DNA from: Prolixibacteraceae bacterium
Lineage (GTDB): Bacteria > Bacteroidota > Bacteroidia > Bacteroidales > Prolixibacteraceae
Assembly (NCBI GenBank): GCA_003516705.1
Contig: DPCJ01000207.1
Coordinates: forward strand, 4,898 to 12,611
Direction: 5' to 3'
Length of the DNA stretch: 7,714 bases
Part shown: one piece after another, positions 1 to 6,449 of the stretch
How positions within the stretch are numbered: the stretch's first letter is position 1
Layout of the letters: each line of letters begins with the position of its first letter
Made by a program: the position numbers and the translations under genes
The notes under the pieces: generated by a model
Seen by the model: the letters and a program-made list of their open reading frames with translations, nothing else
Told to the model about the DNA's origin: nothing
Databases searched by the model: none

Positions 1-359
1 TCGTCCTGTTTTTCAAACCGCAAATCAATCCAGGCCGGGCTTTGTTCGGGCACTTTAAAATAGTAACGGTAATCTTTCTGTATTTTTCCGGTTGACCAGA
101 AATAGAACTCATCCGATTTGAACAACTCTTCCATCTCATCGGGTGTGTAACCTGCGGCATACAACCCGCCCACAATAGCGCCGATGGAAGTACCGGCAAT
201 GTAATCGATAGGAATGTGGTTTTCTTCCAAAACCCTGATTACACCAATGTGTGCCATACCTTTTGCCCCGCCACCGCTTAGTACAAGGCCAACTTTCTGA
301 GCAGTTGAGTTAAAAACTACCAGAAATAAAAGAATCTGAATCGATAAAAATCTGTTCAT
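1..359 (-). CDS. Patatin-like phospholipase, N-terminal part (cut by left window edge)
   Basis: A probable secreted or outer-membrane lipid acyl hydrolase, of which only the first 119 residues lie in the window. Residues 1-20 form a signal peptide (hydrophobic core ILLFLVVF, then NSTA-Q as the likely cleavage site). The patatin fold begins directly after it: the oxyanion-hole motif SGGGAKG is at residues 28-34 and the nucleophile elbow GTSIG at 56-60, with Ser58 as the catalytic serine. The catalytic aspartate would lie beyond the edge. The stretch after the elbow, with an FYFWSTGKI segment near residues 85-93, resembles the long Bacteroidota patatins of roughly 700-760 residues that end in a BamA-like surface-antigen barrel; that C-terminus is inferred, not seen. 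The ATG at 357-359 is chosen because it gives an intact signal peptide. A 143-base gap and its own promoter-like box suggest transcription separate from the upstream lipoprotein gene. The family call is firm; the substrate is unknown. Confidence 0.93.
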   Translation of the reverse strand, partial: MNRFLSIQILLFLVVFNSTAQKVGLVLSGGGAKGMAHIGVIRVLEENHIPIDYIAGTSIGAIVGGLYAAGYTPDEMEELFKSDEFYFWSTGKIQKDYRYYFKVPEQSPAWIDLRFEKQD

Positions 360-382
360 TCGGAGAATGATTTTTTGTCTTT

Positions 383-390
383 CAAATTTA
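383..390 (-). promoter_or_regulatory. Candidate -7 promoter box for the patatin gene
   Basis: On the minus strand this reads TAAATTTG, an exact match to the Bacteroidota -7 consensus TAnnTTTG, 23 bases upstream of the patatin ATG. No convincing -33 TTG lies 19-21 bases further upstream. Two other candidates sit in the same 143-base gap: TATATTTA (408-415, part of an element shared with the 4219-4292 gap) and TAAGTTTG (476-483). Nothing else recognisable was seen between 360 and 502, including no strong terminator after the lipoprotein gene. Confidence 0.35.
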
Positions 391-502
391 CAAATTAGAA
401 GATTTGTTAAATATAGAATATGAGATGGAAAACACAGAATTAATTTACTATTTAACTCGTTTTACCAACGCACATCAAACTTAAAACAGAGTCTCAGTTA
501 GT

Positions 503-3037
503 TTATTTGTAAATATCTTTGAAGTCGGTAACCGGAATCCTGTAATATGCCTCACGTGAATTTCCCAGGTACAATTGATTGTCGTATTCATAAATCAAAA
601 ATGACCAATTTGTTATCTGCGTTGGTGCAACCATTTCCCTGAAACTGAGCGACGCAGGGTCGAATTCATTTAGTTTTGTAAACCCGGTAAGCTGTGACCG
701 CCCCGTGATATAAAATTTGTTATTATAAGGTGTTGTGTACACTCCGCCTGAACCATTCTGAAAGAAAGCATTCTCATGTTCACCCAAATTTTTCCATTCA
801 TTGTTTTGAGGATCATATTCAAAAAGCGAACTATATTCAGTATTAACAGTTGAATACGTTGGAAATCCTAACAATACTTTGGAATTCCAAACCATAATGG
901 CAGGAGAAAAAATATCTCTTGCTGTCGGGATTTTTGCTTTTTGAATCCATTGATTATTTGTTGCATCGAGTTCGTAAAGCCAGTCGCGTTTACCAGCAAA
1001 AATCCGGTTGTTAACAACAAATGCAAAAAGATTTCCACCATATTCAGGATTGGTGCTTGTGTCAGGAATACTTTTCAGTTTTGTCCATTTTTTTGTAATT
1101 ATTCCAAATTTGTGCACGTTCCAGGCTTGCTCATTGTAGTTGTAGCTAAAAACGTAAAGTGCGTTATCAGCATAAATCGCTTTTGCAGGAAACAGTTGAT
1201 TACCAAATCTAAACAAATCAGACAACTGCTGCCATTTGTTTGTTGATGGTAAATATTTATAAACAAAGCCACTTTCAATATCTAAAGGTGAGAGTGCATA
1301 CAATATATTTTCCTCCGGAACCCAACAAAGCAAATCATTGTAGTGAATCTGTAGTGTTGGGAAATTAAACGGCTTCCAGGGTTGATTCAAATGTACAATC
1401 TGTTGTCCGTCGATGTCCTGAGCTCCGATTGTAAGGTAGATGCCGGGATACTCAGGGCAGTTAAAAGTTTCGTTTACAATTGCTTTTATACCATTTGGCG
1501 TTACTTCTTTAACAGTCATATGGTTATAATCGATCATACAGCGGGTTACCCTGCTTTTTGTTATTGTTTTCGGCACATCGGTGAGTTCAATAAAAATTTC
1601 GGTACCTTTTTTTATTTCGGTGGGAGTAACCGATGCAATTTTGATTTGAGGTATCACAAAATCAAGGGTTGTGTAGGTAAAAGGATATCCTCCCAACAAA
1701 AGTTGAAACGATTGCGGACCAGCAGGTAAATTCCACGGAACAGAGCTGGTGGCCTGTGTTTTTGAGATGTAGTTAAATGTGTTAACTCCATTGGCATCAG
1801 TTGCTATTCCCGGAACAAAATAGTCGCCGGTTATTTGTATTATCTCATCGTATTTTGCAACCGTCGGCGATACCGAAGTAATAATCGGAGTTTTAAACTT
1901 TAAAATCTGATCTGTAAAATAAATACTTCTGGCGTTATTAATTTTTGCCAAGACATAAGAATCCCGAAAAGGCTTTAAAATTTTTGCTTTTATTAGTTTA
2001 TCATCTTGTGAAATAATCTCTGTTGAGTCTTCATTGATATAAATTGAAGCAATTTTATTGAGGTTGGTCCCTTTGATTTCAATAACGGAGCCAATCCAAA
2101 CTGTTGTGGGTGACACATCCGAAATCTCAGGCATGTAAACTTCCAGCTTTTTATTTGTGATGACTTCTCTGTCGAGTTGTTGGAGCGAGAGTGTAAAAAT
2201 TCCTGTTGAAGTATATTCGAGATTGCTTCGTACTTGCAACATTGTATCAGAAGTACTTTGAATCTCGTAATTGTAGCTGTCGTTTGGCGGAGTATTTCTG
2301 ATGATACCTTTCACTGTTGATAATCCGGTTCCTCTTATTTTAAAACTTTCTCCCGGAATAATTTTGTTTGGAATAATCTCATCAATAACTGGCTCTTTCA
2401 GTTCAAAATTTTTCGAAGCTTGACCTGAGAAACCAGCTACCTGAACTTGAATAGTTGCGTAAACCGATTCTGACAAAACAGGAATAATAACCGTTATTGC
2501 AGAATCGGTTGAAGAAATTATTTGAGCCGTAATTGTTGAAAATATAACTTTGTTGTCAGCATTTTTTGAACTGAAATGTTTGCCACTGATTTTTAATGTG
2601 TCGCCCGGCATTCCTTTTTCGGGCAAAAAGCCTGTAATGACAGGGGCATTACTTCCTTTACTCAAAAATGAAATTTCGTTCCCATAAACAGTTTTCTCTT
2701 TGGTGGTTACATATGCTTTTACAATATATGTTTCATTTCGTACCAGATTTCTGTCGATATTTACCGAGAATGCTGAACCAGCCAGAATACCAAGTGAGAT
2801 TTTGTCAAATTTTTGGTCATTGTCTGTGTTTTTTTCAATGCAAAAAACAACGCCATGGTCTGTTATTTCGAATACATTCTCCTGCGAAATCTCGGCATGA
2901 ACAACTGCGCCATTTTCAAAAACTTCTGGGTCAGGCAAGGTTGTTACACTCGGAAATCCACGTTGATCGTCTTTTGTACATGACGAAACCAATAAAGTAA
3001 AGGCGATGATAACCCAGTATTTTTCAAATGCATTCAT
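503..3037 (-). CDS. Surface lipoprotein with IPT/TIG domains and C-terminal kelch-type propeller
   Basis: An 844-residue lipoprotein of unknown function. Residues 1-20 are a lipoprotein signal peptide ending in the lipobox LVSSC, with Cys20 to be lipidated. The following TKDD resembles the K-(D/E)2 lipoprotein export signal described in Capnocytophaga, so surface exposure is inferred. Residues about 29-127 look like a fibronectin-III-like domain found in many Bacteroidota surface proteins (NETYIVKAYVTT, then YGNEISF). Four to five IPT/TIG immunoglobulin-like domains follow, each opening with a P-x-I-x-x-(I/V/F)-x-P pattern: about 132-214, 216-301, 303-382, 384-462 and a weaker one at 464-558. 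Residues about 564-844 contain repeats of the form (L/V)-x-x-(F/Y)-x-x-x-x-x-x-W spaced 42-51 residues apart (near 592, 641, 687, 738, 789, with a partial one at 831), indicating a degenerate kelch-like propeller. The gene starts 5 bases after the barrel gene upstream, so the two are almost certainly co-transcribed. Binding or adhesion is plausible from the domains, but no ligand can be named. Confidence 0.9.
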   Translation of the reverse strand: MNAFEKYWVIIAFTLLVSSCTKDDQRGFPSVTTLPDPEVFENGAVVHAEISQENVFEITDHGVVFCIEKNTDNDQKFDKISLGILAGSAFSVNIDRNLVRNETYIVKAYVTTKEKTVYGNEISFLSKGSNAPVITGFLPEKGMPGDTLKISGKHFSSKNADNKVIFSTITAQIISSTDSAITVIIPVLSESVYATIQVQVAGFSGQASKNFELKEPVIDEIIPNKIIPGESFKIRGTGLSTVKGIIRNTPPNDSYNYEIQSTSDTMLQVRSNLEYTSTGIFTLSLQQLDREVITNKKLEVYMPEISDVSPTTVWIGSVIEIKGTNLNKIASIYINEDSTEIISQDDKLIKAKILKPFRDSYVLAKINNARSIYFTDQILKFKTPIITSVSPTVAKYDEIIQITGDYFVPGIATDANGVNTFNYISKTQATSSVPWNLPAGPQSFQLLLGGYPFTYTTLDFVIPQIKIASVTPTEIKKGTEIFIELTDVPKTITKSRVTRCMIDYNHMTVKEVTPNGIKAIVNETFNCPEYPGIYLTIGAQDIDGQQIVHLNQPWKPFNFPTLQIHYNDLLCWVPEENILYALSPLDIESGFVYKYLPSTNKWQQLSDLFRFGNQLFPAKAIYADNALYVFSYNYNEQAWNVHKFGIITKKWTKLKSIPDTSTNPEYGGNLFAFVVNNRIFAGKRDWLYELDATNNQWIQKAKIPTARDIFSPAIMVWNSKVLLGFPTYSTVNTEYSSLFEYDPQNNEWKNLGEHENAFFQNGSGGVYTTPYNNKFYITGRSQLTGFTKLNEFDPASLSFREMVAPTQITNWSFLIYEYDNQLYLGNSREAYYRIPVTDFKDIYK

Positions 3038-3042
3038 GGCGG

Positions 3043-4218
3043 TTAAAAATTATAATTTGCTGTAAATGAAATTGCTTTTGTGTGTGAGACACTGTTAATA
3101 TTTTCAGTACCAGGTGTTAAAGAGTAATCATAACCAACAATAACCGAAAGTTTTTTGCTAACTGCAGGACTATAAATCTTTAAGCCCAGGTGATGGAAAA
3201 AATCAATATCCTGATTTTTGTTCGCTTTCAGAAGCTTTGACTGAACGACATTATTTAACTCTGTTTCGAGTTTTAACTCTGCATCGGGTTCAAGCACTAT
3301 CCAAGGTTTTAAAGTGGTTTGAATTGCAATTGCAGCGATATTGCTTTTTAATACCTCGAATCCGGCTCCCAAGGGAAAGGCAATACTAAACGCGCTATAT
3401 TGCAAATCGGCAAAATAAACTAAAGGACCCGATGTTTCGATCTTTCTGATCGCCGATGCCTTGTGTCTTGCAAATTCGAAACCTCCGGTAAAATAAAGCC
3501 GATTTGATAATTTAGGAATTGTAAGGTTTGCGGTTAAACCACCGAGTTGAAAAAACTCTTTGTTTACAACTGGACTTATCCTGCCGTAGTAATCATCATC
3601 GGGTTGTAAGTTCAGGTGTACCGACTCAATACCTCCGCCTAAAAAAATGCCCAGGCTAAGTTTTGCCGGATAATAGTCGTTATAATCATGAAATGAAAGG
3701 CTGTTTATTTCATGATATTGAATCAATGGTCGTACAAGCGATTTTGTATTGTATTGAAGTTGCTTAAAATTATAATCAACTTTATTGCTCAAAATAGCTA
3801 TCATTTCGCCAATGAATCGGTTGCGTTGCGTGGTTCCATCTTCATCAGTTTTTTCGTTTGCGGGCGATAATCTGTATATATTTTCTGGAGTCGCTATATA
3901 GTTAACATACTTGTGTTGTAACAATCTGTACTCACCATCAAAAAAACAACGTGCCCAAACTTTTTTATCGGTTTCCGGAGGCTTTATGCTAATAAACATC
4001 TGGTTTTCGGAATAAGCAAATTCAGCATTTTCAGGATATACTTCATTCACTATGTTGCTTTGCCCGGTTGTAAAGTAAATATGATACCCGTCTTTTTTGT
4101 TTTTTGCAATTATAGTACAGGTAGTCGTGTCTGTTTTCGATACTATTTTGTCAGATAATTGGCCAAACGAATTACCTGACAAAAAAATGAAAAGTAGAAT
4201 GGAGAGATAATGTTTCAT
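3043..4218 (-). CDS. Secreted protein with predicted C-terminal outer-membrane beta-barrel, function unknown
   Basis: A 391-residue protein that I cannot assign to a named family. Residues 1-20 are a Sec signal peptide (hydrophobic YLSILLFIFLSG, cleavage likely around SFG-Q). Residues about 21-175 appear soluble and mixed alpha/beta, with an FDGEYRLL segment at 93-100 followed by a helix-rich stretch. This layout resembles uncharacterised Bacteroidota proteins with a periplasmic domain before a small barrel. Residues about 184-391 alternate polar and hydrophobic residues in short strands (AKLSLGIFLGGGI, RLYFTGGFEFARH, IAFPLGAGFEVL, KLSVIVGYDYSL) and the chain ends in phenylalanine (FTANYNF), the usual C-terminal signature of outer-membrane barrels. 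About 200 residues would suit 8-10 strands. It is the first gene of a two-gene operon, 5 bases before the IPT/kelch lipoprotein, so it may anchor or help export that partner (inference). The alternative is a general PorT-like barrel with no functional link. Confidence 0.8.
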   Translation of the reverse strand: MKHYLSILLFIFLSGNSFGQLSDKIVSKTDTTTCTIIAKNKKDGYHIYFTTGQSNIVNEVYPENAEFAYSENQMFISIKPPETDKKVWARCFFDGEYRLLQHKYVNYIATPENIYRLSPANEKTDEDGTTQRNRFIGEMIAILSNKVDYNFKQLQYNTKSLVRPLIQYHEINSLSFHDYNDYYPAKLSLGIFLGGGIESVHLNLQPDDDYYGRISPVVNKEFFQLGGLTANLTIPKLSNRLYFTGGFEFARHKASAIRKIETSGPLVYFADLQYSAFSIAFPLGAGFEVLKSNIAAIAIQTTLKPWIVLEPDAELKLETELNNVVQSKLLKANKNQDIDFFHHLGLKIYSPAVSKKLSVIVGYDYSLTPGTENINSVSHTKAISFTANYNF

Positions 4219-4253
4219 AATGTAAAAAGGCTGTTTTGTTGATCGATTTTTGG

Positions 4254-4261
4254 TAAATATA
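4254..4261 (-). promoter_or_regulatory. Candidate -7 promoter box for the barrel/lipoprotein operon
   Basis: The minus strand reads TATATTTA here, one base off the TAnnTTTG consensus, 35 bases upstream of the barrel gene's ATG. It lies in the 74-base gap after the YitT gene, the only place a promoter for this operon could sit without overlapping coding sequence. The surrounding 16 bases recur with one mismatch upstream of the patatin gene. No clear -33 element was found. Confidence 0.3.
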
Positions 4262-4292
4262 GAAAAACAAATAAAGCTACTGTTTAAATATG

Positions 4293-5219
4293 CTAATTTC
4301 CGTTTACCTTGCTATTTAAACTCTGAAAACCTTCGCCCAGAATTTCTTTTGTATCCATCACAGTAATAAAAGCATCGGGGTCAATCTGACTGATGTACTC
4401 CTGCAATATAGCAACCTCGCGACGGCTGACCACGGTATAAATAATCTGTTTTTCTTCCCCGGTAAACATGCCTTCACCTTTCAGATAGGTTCCGCCACGC
4501 TCAAGTTCCACAAGCAGTTTTTGTTTTATCTCATCGTGTTTATTCGAAATAATAATCAGTGCTTTGTTGTAATCGGCTCCTTCAAGAGTAAGGTCGATGG
4601 CGCGGCCTGTTATATAAATCACCACCCACGAATAAAGCGGAATTGCCCAGTCGCCAAAAGCAAATAAGCCCAGCAAAACAATGGTCGAATCAACATAAAT
4701 CATCAGTTTACCCAGCTGCATTTTTGTGTATTTGGCAATAATCATAGCAATAATATCGGACCCCCCCGAGGTTGCCCGAGATTTAAAAATCAGTCCAAGT
4801 CCAAACCCGATGAGCACACCACCAAACACGCACGAAAGCAGGATGTCGTCAACAAGCGCAGCATCGCCAACTTCGCGCATCATTGTAATTCCATCGATAA
4901 AAACCGAAGTAAGCACAAACCCTATGATTGTTTTTACACCGAATTTTGGGCCTAAAATTTTAATACCGGCTATCGTGAGAGGGATGTTCAGAATCAAGCC
5001 AAATAAACCGATTGGAATTCCATCGGGCCAAAAAGAAAACATTCCCGGCGTGAGGTAATGCACCACAATGGCAATACCGTAAACACCGCCGGGAACGATG
5101 CGGTGGGGTGTGATAAAAAATACAAAACCAGCCGCCAGAATAAACGAGCCGATAATGATAAGTGTGTAATCGATAAACCACTTTTTGCTGAAAACCCTGT
5201 CGCTGAGTAAAGTTGCCAT
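4293..5219 (-). CDS. YitT-family inner-membrane protein (DUF161 plus C-terminal DUF2179)
   Basis: A 308-residue polytopic membrane protein; the biochemical role of the family is not established. Hydrophobic segments at about 17-38, 44-58, 69-90, 96-112, 125-145, 173-189 and 193-206 fit five to six membrane spans. Family hallmarks seen include the early ITPHRIVPGGVYGIA stretch (36-50), with a PGG motif in a membrane-entry position, and RATSGGSDIIA (148-158). Residues about 217-296 form the soluble C-terminal domain (KALIIISNKHDEI at the start, GMFTGEEKQIIYTVVSRRE in the middle, ITVMDTKEILGEGF at the end), typical of DUF2179. Length and domain order match full-length family members. The ATG is supported by its short charged N-terminus before the first span. 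The gene stands alone, with 74 bases to the next gene downstream and 214 to the gene upstream, and has a palindrome close to its putative promoter. A run of seven G on the coding strand falls inside the SGGSD motif, with the frame intact. Confidence 0.93.
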   Translation of the reverse strand: MATLLSDRVFSKKWFIDYTLIIIGSFILAAGFVFFITPHRIVPGGVYGIAIVVHYLTPGMFSFWPDGIPIGLFGLILNIPLTIAGIKILGPKFGVKTIIGFVLTSVFIDGITMMREVGDAALVDDILLSCVFGGVLIGFGLGLIFKSRATSGGSDIIAMIIAKYTKMQLGKLMIYVDSTIVLLGLFAFGDWAIPLYSWVVIYITGRAIDLTLEGADYNKALIIISNKHDEIKQKLLVELERGGTYLKGEGMFTGEEKQIIYTVVSRREVAILQEYISQIDPDAFITVMDTKEILGEGFQSLNSKVNGN

Positions 5220-5264
5220 AACCTGAAATTTTTGTGCAAATCACTTAAAATCTGCCGAAAAATA

Positions 5265-5282
5265 CGTTGATAATTATCAGCG
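5265..5282. promoter_or_regulatory. Imperfect 18-bp palindrome upstream of the YitT gene, possible operator
   Basis: The central 12 bases (5268-5279) are a perfect palindrome, TGATAATTATCA. The two bases outside the next, mismatched pair also match, so 8 of 9 pairs are symmetric. It lies 45-63 bases before the YitT ATG and just downstream of a candidate -7 box, where a dimeric repressor could cover the transcription start. Roughly one such palindrome is expected by chance in a window this size and composition, so only its position makes it notable. Confidence 0.35.
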
Positions 5283-5289
5283 AAAGATA
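5282..5289 (-). promoter_or_regulatory. Candidate -7 promoter box for the YitT gene
   Basis: The minus strand reads TATCTTTC, one base from TAnnTTTG, about 62 bases upstream of the YitT ATG. A second near match, TATTTTTC, lies at 5256-5263. No clear -33 TTG is at the usual spacing. The upstream tonB operon ends at 5434, so a separate promoter in this spacer is likely even if this exact box is wrong. Confidence 0.25.
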
Positions 5290-5317
5290 GAGACAAAATT
5301 GGAAGAAAAGAGGGAAA

Positions 5318-5341
5318 TGGGTGATTGGGTTATTGGGTGAA
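5318..5341. repeat. Short tandem repeat, three units of 8 bp
   Basis: Three consecutive units read TGGGTGAT, TGGGTTAT and TGGGTGAA, followed by a more degenerate TGAGGAGT. They sit in the spacer between the tonB and YitT genes, inside a 72-base stretch (5295-5366) with no C on the plus strand. The nearby bases 5393-5421 also repeat GTAAAT three times. No coding sequence or strong hairpin was found in the spacer, so this may be a decayed intergenic repeat or simple slippage product. Confidence 0.6.
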
Positions 5342-5433
5342 TGAGGAGTGAAATGATAATGGATAGCAAAAAATGGTTAGAATGTAGAAATCGTAAATGG
5401 TAAATCTGTCAATAGTAAATCTTAATCGGTTTT

Positions 5434-6396
5434 TCAGTCTAAAACAAACCTGTAGGTAATGGTTCCCTGTTGGAAAGCGGGAGCGTTGTTGTCGGCATTG
5501 AATTTTGCCTTGAGCGCAGCCTGTTTTGCTTCGGCCCAGAACTGTTGTTCCATAATTGTTGTACCTCGTGCTCCGGGCTCAGCAGCCGTAACAGTACCAT
5601 TCTTATCTACCGTGATTTTTACAACCACAATACCTTCATCATCGCCCGGATATTTGGGTTTTGGAAGCGATGATGCTGAACGTCCGTCAAGACTGAACGA
5701 AGTTCCGGAGCCTTTGCTACCACCGCCCAAACCACCTTGTCCATAATTTTTTGCATTTGGATCACCGGTGGGCACACCTTGATTTCCACCGGGGAATGTT
5801 GCGCCCTGACTGGTTCCTGCTCCCGTACCTTTTCCGCCTGTGCCTGTGCCTTTGCTGGCAAAAGCGCCCTGCGCCCTCGAATTGATTTCGTTTATCTTGC
5901 GTTGCTGTTCTTCACGGGCTTTCTTATCAGCTTCGGCTTTGGCAATTTTATCGGCTTCAGCTTTTCTTATTCTTTCTTCTTCAATCCGCTGTTTCTTTAT
6001 TCTTTCCTGTTCGGCTAATAAATCTTTTCGTTTTTGGTCGTCAACCTTTTTTTTGTTTTGAGCAGCTTCAATGGCCGCAGTTTTCTCGTAATCCTGCGTC
6101 ATAATCTGCTCTTTTGCCTCGGTGGGTTTAGGCTGTGGTTTTGGTTGCGAAACCACGGGTGGAGCAGCTTCTTCCTGCTCTACAACCGGTTCTGCCGGAG
6201 AGGGTTCGCTATTGGCCGGACTGGGTTCAATATCACCCAACCCGTTTTCGCTGGTTCCAAAATTCACAAGAATTCCTTCTTCGCCCGGAAGTGGGAGCGG
6301 GGTGAAAAATTTCAGGAAGATGAGCAACAGCAACACAATCGCATGAAATATGACTGTGCCGATAATTCCCCTTTTATGTTCCCTGATATAATCCAC
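5434..6396 (-). CDS. tonB: TonB-family energy transducer with TolA-like coiled-coil region
   Basis: A 320-residue periplasm-spanning protein expected to carry energy from the ExbB/ExbD motor to outer-membrane transporters. Residues 1-9 are cytoplasmic and charged, and residues about 10-31 form the single membrane anchor (IIGTVIFHAIVLLLLIFL), including His18 at the place where TonB proteins keep a functional histidine. Residues 57-92 are rich in Pro and Glu. Residues about 105-172 are a Lys/Glu/Ala-rich helical stretch with EAD-K repeats, as in TolA. Residues about 181-232 are glycine-rich. The C-terminal domain at about 235-320 opens with DGRSASSLPKPKYP and contains GIVVVKITVDKNGTV (255-269) and a final TYRFVL strand, the Bacteroidota TonB C-terminal pattern. 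The start codon is GTG (6394-6396); no in-frame ATG lies between it and the upstream TGA, and the N-terminus fits the family. It follows exbD by 53 bases. TolA-like naming is an alternative. Confidence 0.9.
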   Translation of the reverse strand: MDYIREHKRGIIGTVIFHAIVLLLLIFLKFFTPLPLPGEEGILVNFGTSENGLGDIEPSPANSEPSPAEPVVEQEEAAPPVVSQPKPQPKPTEAKEQIMTQDYEKTAAIEAAQNKKKVDDQKRKDLLAEQERIKKQRIEEERIRKAEADKIAKAEADKKAREEQQRKINEINSRAQGAFASKGTGTGGKGTGAGTSQGATFPGGNQGVPTGDPNAKNYGQGGLGGGSKGSGTSFSLDGRSASSLPKPKYPGDDEGIVVVKITVDKNGTVTAAEPGARGTTIMEQQFWAEAKQAALKAKFNADNNAPAFQQGTITYRFVLD

Positions 6397-6449
6397 TGAA
6401 GATGGTTCTGTAATGATTGTAATATTAAAACGAAATCACCGGAGTTCTG

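Noticed and set aside
391..406. Inverted repeat CAAAT/ATTTG before the patatin gene as a terminator or operator
   Set aside because: The stem is only five AT-rich pairs without a clear T tract, well within chance for this composition.
503..4218. Barrel plus lipoprotein as a SusC/SusD pair
   Set aside because: The barrel protein is far too short for SusC and lacks a plug domain, and the lipoprotein has IPT and kelch repeats rather than the helical SusD fold.
5353..5403. Small plus-strand frame of 16 codons in the tonB-YitT spacer
   Set aside because: It is short, has no ribosome-binding signal, lies in repeat-like low-complexity DNA and ends in an arbitrary stop.
6034..6399. Long plus-strand open frames opposite the TonB gene, and similar ones opposite the YitT and lipoprotein genes
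   Set aside because: Their translations are low-complexity or Cys/Phe-rich with no recognisable domains, while the opposite strand carries clear family members in frame.
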